From NCBI GenBank assembly GCA_009777735.1, contig WRLF01000005.1:62001-126000 (forward strand): 64,000 nucleotides of DNA, in the 5' to 3' direction. The DNA is from Treponema sp. GTDB lineage: Bacteria; Spirochaetota; Spirochaetia; Treponematales; Breznakiellaceae. This document shows positions 44,047-52,662 of this stretch, in pieces. A model generated the notes under the pieces. It searched no databases, was not told the origin of the DNA, and worked only from the letters and a program-made list of their open reading frames with translations. The position numbers were made by a program, and so were the translations under genes. Position 1 is the stretch's first letter. Each line of letters starts with the position of its first letter.

Positions 44047-46393
44047 GACCATGCTTCAAAGGAAGCATGGTATCTTCCTTAAGCTTTGGTTTATAATACA
44101 TTTGGGTATACCGGCCTTTTTGGGCTTATCATTGTTTTTTGCACCCCCCTTGCGTTTAAGCACCCAGCTTTTGGATTTGCTTCCGCAGAGAGACAGGCAT
44201 AGGATTGCCGAAGCAGACAACATTCTTACAGATAGAAACAGCCGTGAAACAGTTATCCTTTTTGCATCACCTGTTTTTGAAAAAGCTAAAAATACAGCTA
44301 TTTCTTTTTATAACGAATTTAAAAATACTGCAGAGGTTGACAATGCCTCTCTTCTTTTTGATTCCCAAGCTATCGCGGAAATTGTCCGGTATTTCTATAA
44401 ATACCGTTTTGTTATTGCCGGTAAAAACACCGTTGAATTGCTGGAATCGGGCAATGCCGGAGAAATTGCTATGGATGCTCTCGCTTCGGTTTATGGAGCA
44501 TTTAGCTATATTCCGCTTGATAATTTAGATAAAGATCCTTTTCTTCTCACAGAAAGAAGAATGAAAGAATTTCTTTCATCATCTTTGCTTGCAAGCGGGA
44601 ATATTGGCATTAAAGAAGATGTCCTGTCGGTCCAAAAGGACGGGATTTGGTATGTTATCCTTCGAATGACACTTTCTTCTCAGGCGGTTTCTGTTAATAA
44701 TATTGCAAACAGTATCATTGATGATTTTTATTCTGCTGCCATCCTGATTAAAGAAAAAGAACCGGAACTGGAACTGTATTTTTCCGGATTTCCTTTTCAC
44801 AGTTACGAAAGCGCTTCCAGTGCACAAAAAGAAATCACTATTCTCTGCACTATTTCAATGGTTTTTATCCTCTTGCTTTTTATTGTTATTTTTCGTTCGC
44901 CCATTCCTGTCATTTTTTCGATACTGGATGTTTTAATCTCTTTAATTCTGGCAACAACTACGGTTTTTTTATTTTTTAGAGAAATTCATGTTTTCACATT
45001 TATATTTGGCACAACCCTGATAGGAATATGCATAGATTATTCTATTCATTTTTTTACTCAATGGAAAGGAAATACTGCATTGAAAAACGGATCTGAAATT
45101 CGTTCTTTTTTTTCCAAGAGCCTGATAATGTGTTTTGTATCTACTGTATTATGTTTTCTTTCCATTCTTTTTACACCTTTCCCCATTTTTAAACAGTTTT
45201 CGGTTTTTACAATGGTAGGACTTATTAGTTCTTTTCTTACTGCCTATTGCATCTATCCGCTATTAAAGCTGCCTGACGAATGTAAAAGGCAGATAAAATT
45301 TCCGCAAGTAAAAAATATTTCTATATCTCCCGTATTTAGAATAATATTAGTTTCTGTTTTGGCAGTAATATTTATAATTATTCTTTATTTTAATCCCCAT
45401 GGTATGAAAATAAATACTGATTTAAATTCTCTTTACACAATGTCGCCTTTCCTTGAGGAGTCGGAAAAACAGGCGGCTATGGTTTTGGATCATGGATCTT
45501 CCCCATGGTATTTTTTAATTTCGGGCAGAAGTGCCGAAGAAACTCTAAAAAATGAAGAATTGCTTACACAGCAGCTTGAAGAAGAAATCGCCAAAGGGAA
45601 TCTCGGTTCATTTATGGGAACTTCAATTTTTGTCCCTTCGTTAGAACGGCAAAATAGAACATATACAGCTATGAGTGCGCTGCTCCCTCTGGCCGGATTT
45701 CAGTATGAAAACCTGGGATTCCCCCCGGAGTATGAAGAATTGTTTCATGTAGAATTTGATGCCGCAAGAATTCATTTCCATCCTGAAGATATAAGTTCCT
45801 GGACAGAAGTTTCAAATCTGTGGATAGGTGAAATAAACGGGTATTATTATTCTTCTGTGTTTCCTTTTCATCCTAAAGATTCGGGAGTATTTAAATCCAT
45901 TGCAGATGAACATGATTTTGTGTATTTAATCAATAAAGAAGAAGATATAAACCGGGATTTGGATATCCTCACAAAAAATATTGTGTTGATATTTTTTATA
46001 GCCTATTTTATTATTGCTGTTATAATTTTTATTGTTTATCCCCTGAAAGAGAGCATTAAAATTTGCATAACTCCTGTTTTGGCTGTCATTGCTGTTTTAG
46101 TTGTTCTTGCTGTAAGAGAAATACCTTTGGGGTTTTTATCCATTTCTGCTCTTATTTTGGTTTTTGGTCTGGGAATTGATTTTATTATTTTCATGTCCTG
46201 CAGCAAAAACAGAAATGAAAAAAAACTTATACGTTTAGCGGTGATTTTATCATTTTTTACTACCGGTCTTTCATTCGGTATATTAACTTTCAGCAGCTTT
46301 ACACCGGTTAACATTTTTGGGTTTACATTTGCGGTAGGGTTGACTGCGGCATTTATATTCACAATGCTTTTGCAGGGAACGGCAGATAATTGA
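44012..46393 (+). CDS. MMPL/RND-type lipid exporter
   Basis: 793 residues. One transmembrane helix near 25-45 and a periplasmic domain (50-265) are followed by a helix block (about 270-410), another helix near 440, a second periplasmic domain (465-645) and a final helix block (655-785). This doubled layout is that of MMPL/RND transporters. The characteristic GTTLIGICIDYSIHFF (about 350) and LVFGLGIDFIIF (about 715) carry the acidic proton-relay residues. In aryl polyene clusters such a protein moves the finished lipid out of the inner membrane. It overlaps the LolA-like gene, so they are translated together. Confidence 0.85.
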   Translation: MIMKKLFLQLNKTMLQRKHGIFLKLWFIIHLGIPAFLGLSLFFAPPLRLSTQLLDLLPQRDRHRIAEADNILTDRNSRETVILFASPVFEKAKNTAISFYNEFKNTAEVDNASLLFDSQAIAEIVRYFYKYRFVIAGKNTVELLESGNAGEIAMDALASVYGAFSYIPLDNLDKDPFLLTERRMKEFLSSSLLASGNIGIKEDVLSVQKDGIWYVILRMTLSSQAVSVNNIANSIIDDFYSAAILIKEKEPELELYFSGFPFHSYESASSAQKEITILCTISMVFILLLFIVIFRSPIPVIFSILDVLISLILATTTVFLFFREIHVFTFIFGTTLIGICIDYSIHFFTQWKGNTALKNGSEIRSFFSKSLIMCFVSTVLCFLSILFTPFPIFKQFSVFTMVGLISSFLTAYCIYPLLKLPDECKRQIKFPQVKNISISPVFRIILVSVLAVIFIIILYFNPHGMKINTDLNSLYTMSPFLEESEKQAAMVLDHGSSPWYFLISGRSAEETLKNEELLTQQLEEEIAKGNLGSFMGTSIFVPSLERQNRTYTAMSALLPLAGFQYENLGFPPEYEELFHVEFDAARIHFHPEDISSWTEVSNLWIGEINGYYYSSVFPFHPKDSGVFKSIADEHDFVYLINKEEDINRDLDILTKNIVLIFFIAYFIIAVIIFIVYPLKESIKICITPVLAVIAVLVVLAVREIPLGFLSISALILVFGLGIDFIIFMSCSKNRNEKKLIRLAVILSFFTTGLSFGILTFSSFTPVNIFGFTFAVGLTAAFIFTMLLQGTADN

Positions 46394-46430
46394 AAAAAAG
46401 TGCTTATCCCTGTTATACAAAGACGTCAAT

Positions 46431-46892
46431 TTATTCTGATTCTTGTTCATTTATCAGGTACTGTACTTTTTTGATCAAAACTTCGGGACAGACAAAACAG
46501 GATTCATCGGTTTTAATATCGTAAGCCATCTGGGTACTCAATCCTCTGGTAACAGCAGTTCCGGTTTCGTCATTGTAGATCTCATATTTTATTCTTAGAC
46601 AATTTTCGTATTCTATTAATATGGCTTTAATACGAATTTTATCCTTGAACTTCAGAGGTTTTATATATTTTACTGTGATTTCCACAACCGGAAATGAAAA
46701 ACCGGAATCTTTCATCTCATTATAGCTATAGCCGATTTTTTCCAGAAGAGAGCGGCGGCCCAATTCAAAATATTTAATATAATTTCCGTGCCATACTACT
46801 TGCATGGGGTCAAGGCTGTAAAATTCGATAATTGTTTCCGTTTCCGCATATATATTGAAAGGGCCATTGTCTTTTCGTGAGTACATGAGCAT
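46431..46892 (-). CDS. 4HBT-family thioesterase (ApeK-like)
   Basis: 153 residues of the YbgC/4-hydroxybenzoyl-CoA thioesterase hotdog type. The motif EFYSLDPMQVVWHGNYIKYFELGR, split as LDPMQVVWHG and YIKYFELGR, has the catalytic Asp and the long central helix start. In aryl polyene clusters this enzyme (ApeK role) probably clears or releases ACP-bound chains. AAAGGAGAATG precedes the ATG. It is the outermost gene of the cluster, convergent with the exporter; the 37-base gap between them shows no hairpin. Confidence 0.82.
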   Translation of the reverse strand: MLMYSRKDNGPFNIYAETETIIEFYSLDPMQVVWHGNYIKYFELGRRSLLEKIGYSYNEMKDSGFSFPVVEITVKYIKPLKFKDKIRIKAILIEYENCLRIKYEIYNDETGTAVTRGLSTQMAYDIKTDESCFVCPEVLIKKVQYLINEQESE

Positions 46893-46954
46893 TCTCCTTT
46901 TACCGAAAAATTATTAATAATATACCACAAGGAAGGTTTTTTACGGTTCGTTCA

Positions 46955-47350
46955 TCAAGAATCCTCGATCTTAAACAGCCACTTAAAAAAACGGATAATT
47001 GATTTTAAAATTCGGCTGAATAAACCGGGGTTCCGTAAACGGTATATTCTTTTTGATGCTTCTGCTATTTCTTCCATTGTAAAATCACGCCGCTGGGTGT
47101 TTTCTTCAACTTCAAGTTCAAGCCGGGCTAGTTCATTGCTGCTCTCGGAAATAATGGCATTTATCGTACGCCATCCAAGATATTTTGCTGCTTCCAGCCG
47201 TCTTCCGCCGGCGATGAGAATATTTTTTTTATTTATTACGATAGGGCTTATTTGCCCATAGCGTTTGAGGCTTTCAGCAAGGGGTTCTATATCACCAACC
47301 TCTTTACGAATTCGTCTTTTGACAATAATGTCTTTTATGGGTACCTGCAT
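46955..47350 (-). CDS. Small ParB-domain protein with amphipathic tail
   Basis: 131 residues. Residues 1-90 are a ParB/Sulfiredoxin-like N-terminal domain: VKRRIRKEVGDIEPLAESLKRYG, then ISPIVINKKNILIAGGRRLEAAKYLGW (GGRRLEAA is the nucleotide-binding GERRxRA box). No helix-turn-helix or dimerisation domain follows. Instead the last 22 residues (RILKSIIRFFKWLFKIE) form a basic amphipathic helix suited to membrane binding. It is ten bases downstream of the PBP1A gene, so co-expressed with it. A chromosome-partition role is unlikely without the DNA-binding part; a membrane-linked regulator is possible. Function unknown. Confidence 0.75.
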   Translation of the reverse strand: MQVPIKDIIVKRRIRKEVGDIEPLAESLKRYGQISPIVINKKNILIAGGRRLEAAKYLGWRTINAIISESSNELARLELEVEENTQRRDFTMEEIAEASKRIYRLRNPGLFSRILKSIIRFFKWLFKIEDS

Positions 47351-47360
47351 GTATTCATCC

Positions 47361-50192
47361 TCAATCCATCAATGGATTGTGGGAAGGCGGATTCATGCCA
47401 TAGCCAATTCCGTCCTGATCGCTGTGTACGGTTATTTCTTCAAAAATCATACTGTCACTATCCTCATTTTCCTCAGGTTCCTGAGGGGGACTGTATATTG
47501 CTGAGGCTGGATCATCCGGATGCCCGGCGGAAGGCGGAACAACAACATCAGCGGTCTGACTACTTGGCTGCTGCTGTTGAGGCCGCGATGGCGCAGACCG
47601 GGGAGGAGGCCGCCGTGACGGAGGCGGAGGCAGCGGCGGTAAATTCAATATGTCGTAATTAAGCCCGGGATCGATGAATGTCCAGAATGGATCACGCGGA
47701 GAACCGGATGAGCCGCCGGGGGGTTGGGGAGTAGGCCTTAATAGATCATCGGGCATAGTGATGTTTCCCGTAAAAGAAGTTCCCATTCCCCTGATGCTTT
47801 CCTGCATATTTCTGTACACGGCTGTGGCAGTCCATGATTCGCCATCGTGAATGGTACAGGCCCTGGTTGGCTGGGTTCCCGAAAGGAAGGGAAGTGTTAC
47901 CGTACCCTCGTTGCAGTTGGGGTTTCTCATCATCCCCGATACGGAACAAACAGTAAAATCAATGACCCCTGAAGGGCGGTTAAATTCCCGGTAAGGTAAC
48001 CCTTGATGTATTGTGTTCATATAATTTGCCCAAACGGGAGCGGAAAGCTGAGCGCCGGAACCTGATTCACCCAGGGAGTTGCCCGGCTGGTCAAAACCAA
48101 ACCAGATTGCTGTAGTATAATACGGGGTATATCCGACAACCCATGCATCCGACCAGTTCTGGGTAGTTCCCGTCTTTCCTGCAACCGGCATCCTGAAAGA
48201 CCTGCCGTTATCGTCTGTGAAAACAAAACTGTTTCTGGCGGAGGTAAGGATGCCTTCATCAAGGCCTCTTTCCAGTATCCTTGTCATAACATAGGCATTT
48301 TGCTGACTGACAACCTGAATGCTTCCCGCCTGCTGCTGCTGCTGCATACGGAGATCCCGTTCTAAATCCAGTACAACGCGTCCGTTCCTGTCTTCAATAT
48401 AACGAATGGCAATGGGTGTTACTTCCTGACCCTGATTTCCAAATACGGCAAAAGCCCGTGCCATACGTAACGGAGAGACAGAGCTTATCCCCAGGCCCAA
48501 CGGGAAAACACGGGGAAACAGTCTGTCTATCTGGTTTTGATCGGTTATTCCCAGCAGTGCCGCTGAACGGTCAATCGCCTCATCAAAACCTACCGCATCC
48601 AAAACTTTAAGGGAAGGAATGTTCAATGACAGAGACATTGCCCTGTGCATGAGGACCGGGCCCCGCCAGAGTCCCCCGTAATTCTGGGGAATATGGGGAT
48701 CGCCTTCATCGGTATAAAACACAACAGGGACATCGTATATAAGCGTTGCCGCAGTAACTCTTCTGCTGTCAATTGCCGCAGAGTAATAAAAAGGTTTAAA
48801 AGCCGATCCAGGCTGTACGCTTGCCTGTGTAGCTCTGATATACTGATTTGATGCATCGTATTTTGAACCGCCGACTATTGCGGTGATGTAGCCGGTCTGG
48901 TTTTCAATAGAGATAAGAGCGCCTTCAACAACATTTTGCTGTGTTCTTGTTCTCTGCTGGGTGAATCCCGCGCTGGTCATCGTTCTGAGGTCATCAATGT
49001 CAAACATCATTGCCATTATGTCAATAACGGGATTTATTGATTCTGAATATTGAGCCAGCGCTCGTTGTTCGTTTTGAGCTGTCAATGTTGAGTGAACATC
49101 GCTTAAATTAAAAATCAGGGAAAGGAGATCTACAACGGGGACAAATGTTCTGTCTGCCTGTCTGGAGCTTCTTCCTATTGACCTCAGGTACTCTCTGTTT
49201 GCCCTTTCCAGCCCGTCTGCCATATATCGTTCAGCCGATTCCTGATGACGGAGATCCAGGGTTGTATACACTATGTAACCGTCACGGTAATAATCCATGG
49301 TTCCGTACATCATTCGGTCCAGTTCACGGCGGACATATTCACTGAACCAGGGGGCTCTGTCATCACGCTGGTGGAATGCTGCGGAAGAAGCACGGGTATA
49401 ATCGTAATTATCCCAGTATTCATCAAATGACAGTTCGGCTTCTTCTCTGGTGATGTAACCGTATTCCACCATTCTGTCCAGTACAGAGCGCTGACGGTTC
49501 ATCGCAACATTGGGATTCTCAAGAGGATTGTAGCGCGCCGGGCTGGAAAGCTGCACAACGAGCAGTGCCGCTTCTGCAATACTTATATCTTTCGCGCTTT
49601 TTCCGAAAAAGTATTTGCTTGCCGCTTCCACTCCGTAAACTCCCGGCCCCATATACATGTAATTAAGATATATTTCAAGTATTTCATTTTTGGTATAGCG
49701 GCGTTCCAACTGTAATGCCCACCACAGTTCTTTTATCTTCCTGCTGATGGTCCGTTCGCTGCGGTCGGTGTACAAGGTTCCCGCCACCTGCTGAGTGATG
49801 GTTGATCCGCCGCCCAGAGATTGTTTTAAAATAAATTGTCCATACGCTGCCCGAATAATCCCCCTGATACTAAATCCCCGGTGATTGTAAAAATCAATGT
49901 CTTCCCTTGCAAGCACCGCCTGGATAAGGTGGCGCGGAAGCTCATTGAGGGAAATTAATTCACGTTTTTCATCAGCGGAAAATTCCGTTATCAGGGTTCC
50001 GTTAATATCCAGTATTTTTGTCGGTAATGCCGGGATAAATTCATCAAAGTTTTCTATGTTTTTTACATTTGCCGTTTCCGCAAGGACAAATCCAAGACCC
50101 GCGCCGATTGGTATTGCTAAAACAATTGTAAAAAAAATAATTATTTTAGCAATAGTTCCCGAGATTATTGAACCTCTCCCGTTTCTTCCCAT
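47361..50192 (-). CDS. Penicillin-binding protein 1A (transglycosylase/transpeptidase)
   Basis: 943 residues from the ATG at 50192; a longer start at 50258 is in frame but adds a non-typical leader. A membrane helix (about 12-35) is followed by the GT51 domain with catalytic Glu in LAREDIDFYNHRG and GGSTITQQ, and ELWWALQLERR. A spirochaete-type insertion separates it from the transpeptidase, whose motifs are SAFK (SVQPGSAFKPF), SLN and KTGTT. The C-terminal 110 residues are low complexity: a Pro/Arg-rich stretch, a Gln run and an acidic segment. It polymerises and cross-links peptidoglycan on the periplasmic side. Upstream gap is described with the small RNA. Confidence 0.92.
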   Translation of the reverse strand: MGRNGRGSIISGTIAKIIIFFTIVLAIPIGAGLGFVLAETANVKNIENFDEFIPALPTKILDINGTLITEFSADEKRELISLNELPRHLIQAVLAREDIDFYNHRGFSIRGIIRAAYGQFILKQSLGGGSTITQQVAGTLYTDRSERTISRKIKELWWALQLERRYTKNEILEIYLNYMYMGPGVYGVEAASKYFFGKSAKDISIAEAALLVVQLSSPARYNPLENPNVAMNRQRSVLDRMVEYGYITREEAELSFDEYWDNYDYTRASSAAFHQRDDRAPWFSEYVRRELDRMMYGTMDYYRDGYIVYTTLDLRHQESAERYMADGLERANREYLRSIGRSSRQADRTFVPVVDLLSLIFNLSDVHSTLTAQNEQRALAQYSESINPVIDIMAMMFDIDDLRTMTSAGFTQQRTRTQQNVVEGALISIENQTGYITAIVGGSKYDASNQYIRATQASVQPGSAFKPFYYSAAIDSRRVTAATLIYDVPVVFYTDEGDPHIPQNYGGLWRGPVLMHRAMSLSLNIPSLKVLDAVGFDEAIDRSAALLGITDQNQIDRLFPRVFPLGLGISSVSPLRMARAFAVFGNQGQEVTPIAIRYIEDRNGRVVLDLERDLRMQQQQQAGSIQVVSQQNAYVMTRILERGLDEGILTSARNSFVFTDDNGRSFRMPVAGKTGTTQNWSDAWVVGYTPYYTTAIWFGFDQPGNSLGESGSGAQLSAPVWANYMNTIHQGLPYREFNRPSGVIDFTVCSVSGMMRNPNCNEGTVTLPFLSGTQPTRACTIHDGESWTATAVYRNMQESIRGMGTSFTGNITMPDDLLRPTPQPPGGSSGSPRDPFWTFIDPGLNYDILNLPPLPPPPSRRPPPRSAPSRPQQQQPSSQTADVVVPPSAGHPDDPASAIYSPPQEPEENEDSDSMIFEEITVHSDQDGIGYGMNPPSHNPLMD

Positions 50193-50304
50193 ATTATAAA
50201 GCCTATACGGAAATGGTAATAATGTCAAGTATGCGGCGCAAACCTCCATTACTGCCATTATTCAGTGGGCACCAATTTAGATATATTAGGTTATTGAATG
50301 TCAT

Positions 50305-50329
50305 AAAAAAAGGCCGGTTTTCACCGGCC
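50305..50329 (-). terminator. Rho-independent terminator
   Basis: On the minus strand GGCCGGT (50329-50323), a four-base GAAA loop, ACCGGCC (50318-50312), then seven T. It ends the ferredoxin-M23-PEGA transcription unit and the candidate small RNA. Confidence 0.9.
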
Positions 50330-50427
50330 CTGCCCCTTGAGGCAACCGGACATGTAGCGATTTGGGAGGGGAACTACATGTCCGATACATTACATATCGG
50401 AGAATTCATCCGTTTTCTTTAATCCTT
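50305..50427 (-). ncRNA. Candidate structured small RNA or 3'UTR
   Basis: Between the PEGA-like gene and the terminator. On the minus strand three hairpins follow: A, 7 bp (TCCGATA 50381-50387 with TATCGGA 50395-50401); B, a perfect 11-bp stem (CGGACATGTAG 50347-50357 with CTACATGTCCG 50374-50384) whose 16-base loop reads TTCCCCTCCCAAATCG; C, TGCC/GGCA at 50331-50344. The stems of A and B share 50381-50384, so they compete. A TTGACA at 50462-50457 with a poor -10 (CAGACT) could start it near 50427; otherwise it is a long 3' tail of the operon. The C-rich loop can pair with Shine-Dalgarno sequences. Confidence 0.4.
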
Positions 50428-50439
50428 TTGGAGAGTCTG

Positions 50440-51420
50440 TTACTCGCTTTCTTCAATGTCAATATCTACAGCCAGGGCAATTCGGTAGGTTCTTCCCCGC
50501 TGAACGGTAATAGTTCTGGTAATCGAATAGTCGCCAACATGAAATCGTGCCTCATGAATCCCCGGTTCTACCGGAATAGGGCCGCTGTTTCGTGAAATCA
50601 GGCTGTTATTCAGGAATATTCGGGTGTTTTCCGGCGCTTCAAAAATTAGTAAAGGTGTTGGATCCTGTAACTCTATGGTTAAATCCAGGATTCTTCCCCT
50701 TTCGACCATAAATCGGCGATTTTCATTCCGAAAATTCTCTGAAAGTACTGATAAATGGTGTTCACCTTCCCTTAAAATTCGTTCCTCGTTAATATTTGTA
50801 ATCACAGAATCGTTAATCAGCACAGTAAACGGCCTGCCTTGAAGCTGTTGCGGGTACCGAAAATTAAGCCTTACCGCCCCATCATTGCTCAGAATGGGTT
50901 TTACGGTAAGGGTAAATGGCATGCTGTCAAGTTCATTATTCGGTTCATTGGTAAGAGGCGACAGCATGAACAGGATGGGAAAAGAAGACGGAAGGACAAC
51001 GCCGGATAACACTGTCGCATAGGGGCCGGTTCTAAGTCCGTGGGCCTGCCGTACCGGGATCTGGTAGATGGTATTTAGTCTGTTCGTAAGGATGGTATGA
51101 ACAATACGCCGTCCCTCAAGGTTGATCATTCCCGGAGATGGCTGACGGCTCAGTTCCGAATATACCGTCATCGCAATGCTGCCCTGATATAAAAGCCATG
51201 CCTGGGGTGCGGCAAGTTCAAGCTCAACACCCAGTAAAAAACGGGCATCCCTCCTCAATTGAATTACTACAGAACTATTGTTCGTTAGGCGGATAGATGC
51301 GCCTTCGCGGTTTTCGGAGGATAATGTAAGGTTTCCGACCACCATGGTACGGAACGATTCCGCTCCTGCCGGGACAATAATTATTAGACATATTACCCAG
51401 GCAAAAACAGCTTTCTGCAT
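50440..51420 (-). CDS. Secreted protein with C-terminal PEGA-like domain
   Basis: 326 residues with a signal peptide (1-20, ending PAGA). Residues 20-110 include a FecR-like stretch (SFRTMVVGNLTLSSENREGASIRL, split: RTMVVGNLTLSS, SSVVIQLRRDARFLLGVELE). The C-terminal 70 residues (PLLIFEAPENTRIFLNN, PIPVEPGIHEARFHVGDYSITRTI) match the PEGA pattern of spirochaetal envelope proteins. It may be a wall-associated structural or sensor protein. Its ATG overlaps the M23 stop by one base (TGATG), so the two are translationally coupled. Confidence 0.7.
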   Translation of the reverse strand: MQKAVFAWVICLIIIVPAGAESFRTMVVGNLTLSSENREGASIRLTNNSSVVIQLRRDARFLLGVELELAAPQAWLLYQGSIAMTVYSELSRQPSPGMINLEGRRIVHTILTNRLNTIYQIPVRQAHGLRTGPYATVLSGVVLPSSFPILFMLSPLTNEPNNELDSMPFTLTVKPILSNDGAVRLNFRYPQQLQGRPFTVLINDSVITNINEERILREGEHHLSVLSENFRNENRRFMVERGRILDLTIELQDPTPLLIFEAPENTRIFLNNSLISRNSGPIPVEPGIHEARFHVGDYSITRTITVQRGRTYRIALAVDIDIEESE

Positions 51421-52373
51421 CAGCGCCTGCCCGGAGGAAGATGTTGATTGGGATTCTGCGGGGTTCCGTTTTGATGCAATTCAAAGTGAAGATGGGGGCC
51501 GGTTGATTGTCCCGTAGTTCCTACATATCCGATAAGGGTACCCGCTGCAACACTGGAATTCACGGTAATACCGGTCGCAATCCTCTGTAAGTGACCATAC
51601 ACACTGACAAAGTTGTTCGCATGCCTTATCCTGATATGGTTTCCTAAAAACCGGTCATATCCTGCTGTAATTACCGTACCGCTCGCGACAGAGTAAACTT
51701 CGGTCCCCGCGGTTGCGGCAATATCAATCCCCCCGTGAAATTCATTCCTTCCGGTAACGGGGTTCCGCCTTGATCCGAAACCGGAAGTCTGGCGGACAAA
51801 ATTACGCAAGGGAAAAATGAATCCTGAACTGAGGAAAAAAGCCATTTCAGTTGAACTGAATTCAGCTCCGGGAAAAAAATAATATATGGAACTGGTTCCG
51901 TTTACCGGATTTCTAATGGTAATCTCAACCGAATGGGATTCGAGCTGTTCCTGGTTGGATATCATGAGCCGTTCAAGAGCGGAATCCGGCTGTTCGGGAA
52001 TAAACAATCCCGGTGCCGAGGGTATGAGAATGGGTCTACCGGTCTCATGCATCGAAGGGGTACTCACACGATTGAGGCTTGCAAGTGTCCAGTACGGTAT
52101 AACACAACGGGCATGGAGTGAAAAGAGCGTATCACTTTCACCGGGGACATATTGGTATATGGTAAGATGATCGGCAATGGCGCGGACATCGTTTGCGTTG
52201 TTTTTATTCAGGTTAAAGACACGTCTGCGGTTTGCTTCAACTTCAGTAATAAATTGCCTGAAATTCAGGTCCTGGCGATCCAGCCTTGTTATAGCAGGAT
52301 ATTCCTGGGCATGGCAAATAACGGATAGTAATAAAAAAAAGGCAAGGACGAACCCCTTGCCGAATTTCACCAT
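51420..52373 (-). CDS. M23-family metallopeptidase (LytM-like)
   Basis: 317 residues with a signal peptide (1-22, ending CHA). A LysM-like segment (YVPGESDTLFSLHARCVIPYWTLASLN, about 75-100) precedes the peptidase: GFGSRRNPVTG, FHGGIDIAA (Zn-binding His and Asp), YGHL, and GPHLHFEL (the HxH motif). All Zn ligands are present, so it is probably an active peptidoglycan endopeptidase, unlike degenerate EnvC-type regulators. It is located with PBP1A and the PEGA protein in a cell-wall region. Confidence 0.88.
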   Translation of the reverse strand: MVKFGKGFVLAFFLLLSVICHAQEYPAITRLDRQDLNFRQFITEVEANRRRVFNLNKNNANDVRAIADHLTIYQYVPGESDTLFSLHARCVIPYWTLASLNRVSTPSMHETGRPILIPSAPGLFIPEQPDSALERLMISNQEQLESHSVEITIRNPVNGTSSIYYFFPGAEFSSTEMAFFLSSGFIFPLRNFVRQTSGFGSRRNPVTGRNEFHGGIDIAATAGTEVYSVASGTVITAGYDRFLGNHIRIRHANNFVSVYGHLQRIATGITVNSSVAAGTLIGYVGTTGQSTGPHLHFELHQNGTPQNPNQHLPPGRR

Positions 52374-52388
52374 AATTTGTCCTTAATG

Positions 52389-52559
52389 TTATTCACCGGA
52401 TATAGCATCTACCGGACAGGTGCTGACGCAAACGCCGCAGTCAACACATGTACCTGCATCGATGGCCCGCTTTCCGTTTTTTTCGGAAATAGCTTCTGTT
52501 GGGCACTCACTGTCACAAGCACCGCAATTTGTGCATGCATCACTGATCTTATAAGCCAT
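52389..52559 (-). CDS. 2[4Fe-4S] ferredoxin
   Basis: 56 residues. AGAGGTACAT precedes the ATG. Two intact cluster motifs are present: [12 protein letters not shown] and [12 protein letters not shown] (CX2CX2CX3CP each), typical of clostridial-type ferredoxins for low-potential electron transfer in anaerobes. It lies 15 bases upstream of the M23 gene on the same strand, perhaps by shared transcription only. A weak promoter, TTGCAA then TATCCT after 17 bases, is seen upstream on the minus strand. The divergent gap 52560-52662 holds no gene. Confidence 0.93.
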   Translation of the reverse strand: MAYKISDACTNCGACDSECPTEAISEKNGKRAIDAGTCVDCGVCVSTCPVDAISGE

Positions 52560-52662
52560 AATGTACCTCTCATTTAATAAGATATAGTAAGGATATCATA
52601 AATACCATATAATTGCAATAGGGCACAGGAGAAATGCCGTTGACACTTTCCAGAGGTATAAT

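Noticed and set aside
32138..46400. Genomic island or prophage ends around the A+T-rich segment
   Set aside because: No integrase, transposase, tRNA gene or direct repeat was seen at either border.
48320..48360. CTG repeats as a microsatellite or CRISPR-like element
   Set aside because: They lie in frame within PBP1A and code a short Gln run; there are no spacers.
50305..50427. 6S or signal-recognition-particle RNA
   Set aside because: Too short for 6S RNA, and the conserved GGAAGGAAGC-type core of the SRP RNA is missing.
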